Positions 34,556 through 40,580 of a stretch of DNA of 40,580 bases are shown in pieces (the stretch's first letter is position 1; every line of letters begins with the position of its first letter). The translations under genes were made by a program, and so were the position numbers. Origin of the DNA: Halanaerobiales bacterium (lineage in GTDB: Bacteria; Bacillota; Halanaerobiia; Halanaerobiales; M55B127); contig JAIPEX010000008.1 in NCBI GenBank assembly GCA_021736945.1, positions 1-40,580 of the forward strand, written 5' to 3'. The notes beneath the pieces are model-generated. The model was given only the letters and a program-made list of their open reading frames with translations, did not search any database and was not told the DNA's origin.

Positions 34556-34972
34556 TTGGAAATTAGAGAAATGAAAATTGAAGATTATGAACAAGTATAT
34601 AAATTATGGAAAGCTACAGACATTATAATCAAGAGATCAGATCAAAAGGAAGAAATTCTAAGAATGTTAAAACGTAATCCTTATACTTGTTTAGTAGGTA
34701 TTGAGAAGAATGAACTTATAAGTGTAGTACTAGGTGGTTTTGATGGACGCAGAGGTTATGTTCACCATTTGGCTGTAAAGCCTGAAAAACAAGGTGAAGG
34801 ACTTGGTAAAGTTATGATGAAAGAATTAATGAAAAGATTTGCAGATTTAAAAGTAATAAAAGTGCATTTGTTTGTGGAAGAAACTAATAAGGAAGTGAAA
34901 GATTTTTATAGAAATATTGGTTTTAAAGAAAGAACTGACCTTACAGACTTCAGTAAAACTTTAATAAAGTAA
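34556..34972 (+). CDS. GNAT-family N-acetyltransferase
   Basis: A 138-residue GNAT enzyme. The acetyl-CoA-binding motif A is seen as VHHLAVKPEKQGEGLGKVMMKEL (about 69-91, with QGEGLG at 79-84). It is followed by HLFVEETNKEVKDFYRNIGFKER, the usual beta-strand/helix ending with the N-x-G-F turn. It resembles the YpeA/RimI-like small acetyltransferases. The substrate may be a protein N-terminus or a small amine; it cannot be told. TTG start with AGAGGTGATG upstream. The DUF6765-like gene follows after 27 bases and is probably cotranscribed. Confidence 0.9.
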   Translation: MEIREMKIEDYEQVYKLWKATDIIIKRSDQKEEILRMLKRNPYTCLVGIEKNELISVVLGGFDGRRGYVHHLAVKPEKQGEGLGKVMMKELMKRFADLKVIKVHLFVEETNKEVKDFYRNIGFKERTDLTDFSKTLIK

Positions 34973-34999
34973 TATATAATATAGTTTAGGAGGATTTTT

Positions 35000-35995
35000 T
35001 TGGATATTGAATTTCATTACGATATTACATATTTGATTGCTCTAAAAGCTGAGTTTTCCAAAAGTGAAGCTAAAATTATCGCAACTTCTTCCCAATTAGT
35101 TGATGATAATACTGAAAAAAATTATATAGAAAATGATGAAGGTGACATTTATAAGACATATATAAGTCAAACTGCTAATATTTTAAAACCCTCTGATGAA
35201 TTATTTCGTATTTATCCCTCTTTCCATTTTGTACCAGGTAATCCTATGGCCCCAACTGCGAAAAGAAAAGATGGAACATTTCATTTATTAAATACTACTC
35301 CTGGCAATAAAAATGTTAGAAGTTTAATGGACTATGCCCTTAAATCTAATAATTTATATAGTTTGGGAATAGCTGCCCATGCATATAGTGATAGTTGGTC
35401 CCATCAAAATTTTGTAGGTTATTATACCAACTTTAATAGTCTAAAAGGAGTATTGGAAAAATCTGTACCCAATATTGGTCATGCAGATGCAAGTCATAAA
35501 CCTGATCAAATCTCACTAGTTTGGGAAGATAAAAGATTAATTTCCGAAAATACAAAAATTGATAATAATAAAAGATTTTTAAAAGCTGCCCATGGATTAT
35601 TAAATTATTTTAGTGAATATAATAAAATATCAATGAAAAATAGAAATATATTTTTAAAACAAATTGAAAGAATTTTTTCTATAGAGGGAAATTCTTATTT
35701 TTCAAAAAGAAAAAGAAAAAAAGAATATAATAAATTAAGTATAGACCTATCTGGAGACATCATACCAAAGTATAAAAAATATAAATGGTTTAATGATTCT
35801 GTAAGAAACGAAACCAATAACAGTGTTTTTTTACCTAACTTAAATTTTAATAATATAAAATATATTTGGAGAAATCAAAATTATCAAGATTCTCCTTATT
35901 TTAAATTTTGTGAAGCTATAAAGAGCCATCAAAAAGAAACAAAAAACCTATTTAAGAGTGATGTTTATAAAGATTTATCGTTAAATAGATGGTAA
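35000..35995 (+). CDS. DUF6765-like protein, related to zinc-dependent phospholipase C
   Basis: A 331-residue protein with no signal peptide. It begins MDIEFHYDITYLIALKAEFS, followed by IATSSQLVDDNT (28-38), which I recognise as the DUF6765 pattern. The motif AAHAYSDSWSHQNF holds His127, Asp131 and His135, in the H-x3-D-x3-H spacing of metal-binding helices in the zinc-dependent phospholipase C/S1-P1 nuclease fold. Together with His6 and Asp35/Asp36 a tri-metal site is possible. Activity is not established for the family. TTG start with AGGAGGA upstream. The C-terminal third is Lys- and Asn-rich and diverged. Confidence 0.65.
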   Translation: MDIEFHYDITYLIALKAEFSKSEAKIIATSSQLVDDNTEKNYIENDEGDIYKTYISQTANILKPSDELFRIYPSFHFVPGNPMAPTAKRKDGTFHLLNTTPGNKNVRSLMDYALKSNNLYSLGIAAHAYSDSWSHQNFVGYYTNFNSLKGVLEKSVPNIGHADASHKPDQISLVWEDKRLISENTKIDNNKRFLKAAHGLLNYFSEYNKISMKNRNIFLKQIERIFSIEGNSYFSKRKRKKEYNKLSIDLSGDIIPKYKKYKWFNDSVRNETNNSVFLPNLNFNNIKYIWRNQNYQDSPYFKFCEAIKSHQKETKNLFKSDVYKDLSLNRW

Positions 35996-36023
35996 ATAAA
36001 AAGTAAAAATATTCAGAAAAGAC

Positions 36024-36071
36024 TTGAATTTTAATACATATTTATTTATAATATACATGTAAACGTTTTCC
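36024..36071 (+). promoter_or_regulatory. Distal promoter P1 of the LacI-type regulator with operator-like site
   Basis: TTGAAT (36024-36029) and TATAAT (36047-36052) are 17 bases apart. TGTAAACGTTTTCC (36058-36071), close to the LacI-family operator consensus with central CG, starts six bases after the -10 and would cover the transcription start. Confidence 0.8.
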
Positions 36072-36188
36072 TGTAATAAGTATAATAAAGTTCAAAACAT
36101 AACTTTAGCCCCTAAATCCTCTCCAATTATAGTAACAAATCTATAGTTATCTAAATCAAAATAGTATGATATTCTAAAAAATTAAATA

Positions 36189-36232
36189 TTTACATCTAAT
36201 TCTAATTTTCTTACTAAATGTAAACCTTTACC
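36189..36232 (+). promoter_or_regulatory. Proximal promoter P2 of the LacI-type regulator with operator-like site
   Basis: TTTACA (36189-36194) and TACTAA (36212-36217) are 17 bases apart. TGTAAACCTTTACC (36219-36232), with perfect arms GTAAA/TTTAC, starts two bases after the -10. The arrangement copies that of P1. These sites could also be bound by CcpA, whose sites look alike. Confidence 0.65.
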
Positions 36233-36255
36233 TTTATAAAGAAAGGAGAATCATA

Positions 36256-37269
36256 ATGAACCGGGATTTAACTATGAAAGATATAGCAGAGAGGGCTGGA
36301 GTATCTGTAGCCACTGTGTCTCGGGTTTTAAATAATACGAAGCCGGTGAGCAGTGAATTGAAAAAAAAGGTCTTAGATATTGTTAAAGAAACTGGATATA
36401 AACCAAATGCTCTTGCTCGTAGTCTAATAAAGCAACGAACAGGTACTATTGGTGTGATTATACCTGATATGGATAATGAAACTTTTGCAGATTTAATTAA
36501 AGGTATTGAATTAATTACTGATAGAAATGATCATGTGATTTTAGTTACCAACACGATGGGAGAAGTAAAAAAAGAATTAGAAATGTTTAATCTGTTTGAA
36601 GAAAAAAGATTAGATGGAATTATTTTTTCAGGAGTTTCTCTGACTGAGAAACATATAGATTTTTTTGAAAAATATAAGATACCCACTGTGTTAGTAGGGC
36701 AAACATTTAATAAATTAGATTTTCCTTCTGTAACAATAGATAATTTTCAGGCTTCTTTTGATATTACAGAATATTTAATCGAACTTGGACATCAAAATAT
36801 TGGTATGATTCGAGGTCCATTATATGATATTCAGGCTGGGAAAGAACGTTTATTAGGTTATAAAACTGCTTTGAGAGAAAATGACTACCCTGTAAATAAT
36901 GATTTTATAATCGAAGGTGATTTCACTATAACTAGTGGTTACAAGGCAATGGAAGAAATTTGGAGTAATGAATTAAAACCAACAGCAATATTTTCAGCTT
37001 CTGACAAAATGGCTATTGGTGCTTTGAATTATTGTTTAGATCACGGCTTAAAAGTTCCTGAGGATGTTTCAATAGCAGGTTTTGATGATATGGAATTAGC
37101 AACTGCAGTTCGACCGGCCTTAACGACTATTCATCAAGACCAAGTAGAAAAAGGAATTAAGACTGCTGACATATTATTGGATTTAATTGAAAAAGAAGAA
37201 AAAGAATCTTATAACATACAACTTCCTTATTCACTAATAGAACGAGATAGTACTTGTGCAAGAAAATAA
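36256..37269 (+). CDS. LacI-family transcriptional regulator
   Basis: A 337-residue regulator. The DNA-binding domain reads MKDIAERAGVSVATVSRVLN (7-26), then a hinge helix NALARSLIKQ near 52-61 that inserts into the minor groove at a central CG. The periplasmic-binding-protein-like sugar domain starts TIGVIIPDMDNETFADLIKGIE, with HQNIGMIRGP, DKMAIGALNY and VSIAGFDDMELAT further on. It probably controls itself and the sugar transporter that follows, by the operator-like sites at 36058 and 36219, and responds to a sugar. ATG with AAAGGAG nine bases before. No terminator of strength separates it from the transporter. Confidence 0.94.
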   Translation: MNRDLTMKDIAERAGVSVATVSRVLNNTKPVSSELKKKVLDIVKETGYKPNALARSLIKQRTGTIGVIIPDMDNETFADLIKGIELITDRNDHVILVTNTMGEVKKELEMFNLFEEKRLDGIIFSGVSLTEKHIDFFEKYKIPTVLVGQTFNKLDFPSVTIDNFQASFDITEYLIELGHQNIGMIRGPLYDIQAGKERLLGYKTALRENDYPVNNDFIIEGDFTITSGYKAMEEIWSNELKPTAIFSASDKMAIGALNYCLDHGLKVPEDVSIAGFDDMELATAVRPALTTIHQDQVEKGIKTADILLDLIEKEEKESYNIQLPYSLIERDSTCARK

Positions 37270-37311
37270 TAATATTACCTTTATTCTAAAAGTTTATTTT
37301 TAGGGAGGTGG

Positions 37312-37339
37312 TTGACTCGAGATAGCAACCAATTATTAT
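37312..37339 (+). promoter_or_regulatory. Probable promoter of the sugar transporter genes
   Basis: TTGACT (37312-37317) and TATTAT (37334-37339) are 16 bases apart, leaving a leader of about 60 bases. No LacI-type operator is visible here, so control may come from attenuation or read-through from the regulator gene. Confidence 0.6.
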
Positions 37340-37372
37340 TTGAGTAAAGATTCAATTGGCTAAAATAATGAA

Positions 37373-37404
37373 AGGGGGGAAAGGTACATTTTTGTACCTA
37401 AAAA
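37373..37404 (+). promoter_or_regulatory. Hairpin between Shine-Dalgarno and start of sugar-binding protein
   Basis: The Shine-Dalgarno AGGGGGGA (37373-37380) is followed by one A, then AGGTACA (37382-37388), a TTTT loop and TGTACCT (37393-37399), a perfect 7-pair stem. AAAAA (37400-37404) then leads to ATG. Linear spacing is 24 bases, too long for efficient initiation; with the stem folded it is about six. Confidence 0.7.
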
Positions 37405-38667
37405 ATGAAGAAACTTTTAACAATTAGTTTTGTATTGTTGTTAACTTTCGTTATGGCTGGTTCTGTTATGGCACAAACTGAAATTGAAGTTTGGTTCCAC
37501 TCAGGTAGAGGGGCTGAGAGAGATGTTATTGAAGATCAGGTTGCTAGATTTAATGAAATGGATAATGGAATAACAGTAAATTTAGTTCAGCTACCTGAAG
37601 GTAGTTATACTGAGCAGGTACAATCAGCAGCCGCGGCTAATGATTTACCTGATGTATTGGACCTAGATGGACCTACAATTGCAAACTATGCCTGGTCTGG
37701 ATTTTTGAATCCCTTAGGAGAATTTGTTGATAAAGAGATGGAAGAGGATTTCTTACCATCTATTTTAGACCAAGGTTATTATAAAGGAAATTTATATGCC
37801 CTTGGTACTTTTGATTCTGGTTTAGCTTTTTGGGGTAACAAACAATATTTAGAAGATGTAGGAGCTAGAATTCCTCAAGGTGTTGACGATGCATGGACTT
37901 TTGAGGAGTTTATGAACATTGCTCATAAACTAAAAGAACATCCAGATGTTAAATATCCCCTTGGTTTCAAATTAAATTATGGAGTAAATGAATGGTATAC
38001 CTATGGTTTATCACCATTCCTACAAGCATTTGGAGCTGATTTAATAAATCGAGAAAATTTAACTGCGGAAGGAACTATAAACGGACCTGCTGCAAATGCA
38101 TTTGGTGCTTGGATTCAAAGTTTATTTGAAAGAGGTTATGCAAATCCTAATCCACCTGGAGATACTGAGTTTACCAATGGAGAAGTTGCATTATCTTGGG
38201 CAGGACACTGGGTTTATAATCAAAACAAAGAAGCCTTTGGTGATGACCTAGTATTAATACCTGCACCTAAATTCATGAATAAACAAGTAACTGGTATGGG
38301 TTCTTGGGCATGGAGTATGCCTAAAAGTACTGAACACCCAGAAGAAGCTTGGGAATTTATGAAATTCATCTTACAACCAGAAGAAATTGTAAAAATGACT
38401 AATGCAAATGGAGCTGTTCCAGCACGTGAATCCGCACTTGAACTAACTGATAAATATAGTGAAGGTGGAGAACTTGAAATTTTTGTAGAACAACTTCAAG
38501 AAATAGCAGTTGCTAGACCTGTAACACCAGCTTATCCTACAATTACAAGTGCTTTCCAAACAGCTCTTGATAATATCATTAATGGTTCTGATGTTTCTAC
38601 TGAGTTAGATAATGCAGCAAAAACAATTGATGAGGAAATAGAATATATGGGTCTTAAAGAAGAATAA
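37405..38667 (+). CDS. Sugar ABC transporter substrate-binding protein (family 1)
   Basis: A 420-residue periplasmic binding protein of the MalE/UgpB group. The signal peptide MKKLLTISFVLLLTFVMAGS continues VMA and is cut before Gln24; there is no lipobox Cys. The mature protein begins TEIEVWFHSGRG, and shows the family marks DLPDVLDLDGPTIANYAWSG near 75-95, FTNGEVALSWAGHW near 253 and TGMGSWAWSMPKSTEHPEEAWEFMKF near 290-315. The sugar is unknown; an oligosaccharide or glycerol-phosphate-like ligand is possible. ATG is fixed by the signal peptide. Its ribosome site lies across a hairpin. The LacI-type gene is upstream, two permease genes downstream. Confidence 0.94.
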   Translation: MKKLLTISFVLLLTFVMAGSVMAQTEIEVWFHSGRGAERDVIEDQVARFNEMDNGITVNLVQLPEGSYTEQVQSAAAANDLPDVLDLDGPTIANYAWSGFLNPLGEFVDKEMEEDFLPSILDQGYYKGNLYALGTFDSGLAFWGNKQYLEDVGARIPQGVDDAWTFEEFMNIAHKLKEHPDVKYPLGFKLNYGVNEWYTYGLSPFLQAFGADLINRENLTAEGTINGPAANAFGAWIQSLFERGYANPNPPGDTEFTNGEVALSWAGHWVYNQNKEAFGDDLVLIPAPKFMNKQVTGMGSWAWSMPKSTEHPEEAWEFMKFILQPEEIVKMTNANGAVPARESALELTDKYSEGGELEIFVEQLQEIAVARPVTPAYPTITSAFQTALDNIINGSDVSTELDNAAKTIDEEIEYMGLKEE

Positions 38668-38682
38668 CTGGTAATATTTAGT

Positions 38683-38706
38683 AGGAGGGGGATAACTCCC
38701 TCTCCT
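38683..38706 (+). terminator. Intercistronic hairpin after sugar-binding protein gene
   Basis: AGGAGGGGGA (38683-38692) pairs with TCCCTCTCCT (38697-38706) around a four-base loop, with one G-T pair. Only TTTAC follows, so it more likely protects the upstream mRNA or causes slight termination. It also hides a purine-rich sequence, leaving AAGGAGGGGGG (38729-38738) as the ribosome site of the permease gene. Confidence 0.7.
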
Positions 38707-38741
38707 TTACTTCAAGTGATCTACCCTAAGGAGGGGGGAGA

Positions 38742-39626
38742 ATGAATAGAAGTAATGGTACAGTTATAAGCAGTTTTTTGGCACCTGCTGTAGTTTTATT
38801 ATTAGCATTTATGATTTTACCTTTTGCTATGGCTTTTGTATTGTCTTTTACTAATTCTAGATTAATTCCTAGCCCCCGAGGTACTTCTAATGTGGGGTTG
38901 TCAAATTATGAAAAGGTTATGAATGACAATCTCTTTTGGACTGGCTTAAAACACAACTTTTATTTTGTAATTATTGTTGTGCCTATTCAAACTGCCTTAG
39001 CATTACTTTTGGCTATACTGGTTAATCAAAAACTGAAATTCAGCAAATTCTTTAGAACTTTTTACTTTATTCCTACGGTAGCAGCAATGGTAACAATTGC
39101 TGTTGTCTGGTCTTTTCTATACCATCCTAATGGATTGATAAATGCATTCTTAAAAACTATAACGGGTGGTTACTGGGGAGGAGTAGACTTCCTAAACAAT
39201 AAGGCTTGGGCTTTTCCTGCTATTATGGCTATGTCAATTTGGCAGGGTGTTGGATTTCAAATGTTGATTTTTTTAGCAGGTCTTCAAGATATTCCAGAAT
39301 CTTATTATGAAGCTGCAGATATAGATGGAGCTAACGATTGGCAAAAATTCAGGTTTATTACCTTACCACAATTAAAAAACACAACAACATTTGTAGTTAT
39401 CTCCACTACAATATTAGCTTTTAGATTATTCACCCAGGTCCTGGTGATGACTAATGGAGGACCGCAAAATTCAACATATACAGTGATGCTCCATATTTAT
39501 AATATGGCTTATAAAAGGTTAAATATTGGATATGGATCAGCTTTAACTGTAGTATTTTTTCTAATTATCTTAACAATTTCCCTTATACAACGGTACTTAC
39601 TGGGTGAAGAAAGGGAGGTTGTATAA
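38742..39626 (+). CDS. Sugar ABC transporter permease, MalF/UgpA type
   Basis: A 294-residue inner-membrane protein with six helices, the first at about 11-33 (LAPAVVLLLAFMILPFAMAFVLSF). The coupling loop reads ESYYEAADIDGANDWQKFRFITLPQL, matching the family's EAAxxDGA motif. It has no long extra N-terminal segment as in enterobacterial MalF. ATG follows GGAGGGGGGAGA, one of the strongest ribosome sites in the window. Its stop is two bases from the start of the partner permease. Confidence 0.95.
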   Translation: MNRSNGTVISSFLAPAVVLLLAFMILPFAMAFVLSFTNSRLIPSPRGTSNVGLSNYEKVMNDNLFWTGLKHNFYFVIIVVPIQTALALLLAILVNQKLKFSKFFRTFYFIPTVAAMVTIAVVWSFLYHPNGLINAFLKTITGGYWGGVDFLNNKAWAFPAIMAMSIWQGVGFQMLIFLAGLQDIPESYYEAADIDGANDWQKFRFITLPQLKNTTTFVVISTTILAFRLFTQVLVMTNGGPQNSTYTVMLHIYNMAYKRLNIGYGSALTVVFFLIILTISLIQRYLLGEEREVV

Positions 39627-39628
39627 AT

Positions 39629-40465
39629 ATGTTTGATTTTAGAACAAGAAGAACCCTCATTCTATATATATTAATGACAATTTTCTTAATTATCTTTTTT
39701 GCTCCAATTTTGTATATGCTAACAACTTCCCTGACCCCTAATGAAGAACAAATTTTAAAAAACATGGCCACATTTAAAGCTTTCATTCCTACTAATGTTG
39801 GGTTGAATAATTATATTGATGTGTTTGAAAGGATGCCTTTTGGTAGATTTTTATTCAACTCTATATTTATAGTGAGTACTACAATTTTATTTGGCTTAGT
39901 AGTGAATAGTATGGCCGCTTTTGCATTAGCAAGATTTCAGTTCAAAGGTAGGAATTTAATCATTAGTACCGTATTAGCTTTAATGATTATACCTTTTGAA
40001 GCAATCGCAGTACCTCTATTATTAATTACAAATCGTCTAGGTTGGTTGGACAGCTATCATGTCCAAATTATACCCTTTATTGCTAATCCTTTTTATATAT
40101 TTCTCTTATACCAATTTTTCATTAATTTTCCTAAAGAGCTAGAGGAAGCTGCTATCATTGATGGTGCAAGTTGGTATAAAATCTATTATAAACTGGCTAT
40201 ACCACTATCCAAACCCATATTAGCAAGTGTGGCAATATTGCATTTCTTAATGCAGTGGAAAAGATTCTTATGGCCATTAATGGTTACAAGAGGTCCAGCT
40301 TTTAGACCATTAACAGTAGCTATGCAGGTGTTTTTCGGACAATATCCGAGGTTATGGGGAGATATAATGGCATTTGCTGCCATGATGACATTACCAATTG
40401 TTATTCTATTTATTATTTTGCAGGACCGTTATGTTAGTACAGTTGCTCGTAGTGGTATCAAATAA
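39629..40465 (+). CDS. Sugar ABC transporter permease, MalG/UgpE type
   Basis: A 278-residue membrane protein with six helices, beginning TLILYILMTIFLIIFFAPILYML. The coupling loop reads KELEEAAIIDGASWYKIYYKLAIPLSKP, and the C-terminus has the short family ending near FIILQDRYVSTVARSGIK. It would pair with the MalF-type permease just upstream. No ATPase follows before the terminator, so a shared MsmK/UgpC-like ATPase encoded elsewhere is expected. GGGAGG lies upstream within the previous gene's end. Confidence 0.95.
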   Translation: MFDFRTRRTLILYILMTIFLIIFFAPILYMLTTSLTPNEEQILKNMATFKAFIPTNVGLNNYIDVFERMPFGRFLFNSIFIVSTTILFGLVVNSMAAFALARFQFKGRNLIISTVLALMIIPFEAIAVPLLLITNRLGWLDSYHVQIIPFIANPFYIFLLYQFFINFPKELEEAAIIDGASWYKIYYKLAIPLSKPILASVAILHFLMQWKRFLWPLMVTRGPAFRPLTVAMQVFFGQYPRLWGDIMAFAAMMTLPIVILFIILQDRYVSTVARSGIK

Positions 40466-40492
40466 AAATAGCATAAAAAATATTCTTTATTT

Positions 40493-40524
40493 ATCCCATC
40501 TATATGAGGTGGGATTATTTTTTT
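40493..40524 (+). terminator. Terminator of the sugar transporter operon
   Basis: ATCCCATCT (40493-40501) pairs with AGGTGGGAT (40507-40515), with one T-G pair, around a five-base loop, followed by a T-rich run to 40524. Confidence 0.9.
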
Positions 40525-40526
40525 GC

Positions 40527-40555
40527 TTGACATTGAGAATCATTTTCATTATAAT
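40527..40555 (+). promoter_or_regulatory. Fur-type repressible promoter of a gene beyond the window
   Basis: TTGACA (40527-40532) and TATAAT (40550-40555) are exactly 17 bases apart, both perfect. The spacer holds TGAGAATCATTTTCA (40534-40548), which matches the Fur consensus TGATAATNATTATCA except at two positions. A bound Fur dimer would block polymerase directly, so the downstream gene, not in the window, is probably for iron uptake. Confidence 0.85.
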
Positions 40556-40580
40556 TTAATTAAGATGATTAAAATACTAA

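Noticed and set aside
37368-37425. Upstream ATG at 37368 as start of a longer sugar-binding protein
   Set aside because: It is out of frame with the signal peptide and its short frame ends within the gene; ATG 37405 begins a classic signal peptide.

Overview
The window looks like chromosomal DNA of a low-GC, anaerobic, salt-adapted Firmicute with an outer membrane, most likely of the order Halanaerobiales. Three things seen in the sequence support this. The gene stock and ribosome binding sites are of Firmicutes type: strong AGGAGG-like sites, many TTG starts, and a DnaD-type replication protein. Two predicted outer-membrane beta-barrels and a LolA-like periplasmic protein are encoded. All three ABC solute-binding proteins have plain signal peptides ending in ALA or VMA followed by Gln, with no lipobox Cys, as expected for soluble periplasmic proteins in a cell with two membranes. 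An NhaC-type Na+/H+ antiporter fits a saline habitat. The assignment to order is inference.

Layout. 1-127 is the 3' end of rplI, then a terminator. 337-6040 (+) is a TetR-led operon: regulator, LolD/MacB-type ATPase, two FtsX-type permeases, LolA-like periplasmic protein and outer-membrane beta-barrel. Together these form a candidate route across the whole envelope and are the best candidate here for an undescribed system. 6023-8642 (-) is a replication operon: DnaD-like protein, DnaB helicase and a 57-residue protein not listed by usual ORF size cut-offs. 8806-13561 (+) holds purB, purA, purD and a PHP-type tyrosine phosphatase. 13558-15893 (-) is cysteine desulfurase plus thiI, for tRNA thiolation. 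16070-16213 (-) encodes a 47-residue zinc ribbon; it diverges from a CoA-disulfide reductase/NADH oxidase-type flavoprotein (16392-17732), with a Fur-like box between them. 17795-18691 (-) is a second beta-barrel. 19024-20499 (+) is mannose-1-phosphate guanylyltransferase and a YvlD-like membrane protein.

20652-30545 (+) holds two related peptide ABC transporter sets. The first is complete (binding protein, DppB, DppC, DppD, DppF); its DppC carries an odd insert of about 110 residues rich in Ser, Glu, Gln and Gly. The second has only binding protein, DppB and DppC, so it probably borrows the ATPases of the first. 30642-31202 (+) is an FMN-reductase-like flavoprotein, 31362-32723 (-) is NhaC-like, and 33158-35995 (+) holds a glycosyltransferase, a GNAT acetyltransferase and a DUF6765/phospholipase-C-like protein. 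36256-40465 (+) is a LacI-type regulator with two promoters, each carrying an operator-like site, followed by a sugar ABC transporter (binding protein and two permeases, no ATPase). The window ends in a promoter with a Fur-like box lying exactly between its -35 and -10, driving a gene beyond the edge.

Regulatory structure stands out. At two genes, purA and the sugar-binding protein, a hairpin separates a strong Shine-Dalgarno sequence from the start codon at a distance that only works if the hairpin folds. All three binding-protein genes are followed by a hairpin before the permease gene. No tRNA, rRNA, CRISPR array, insertion sequence or phage module was seen.
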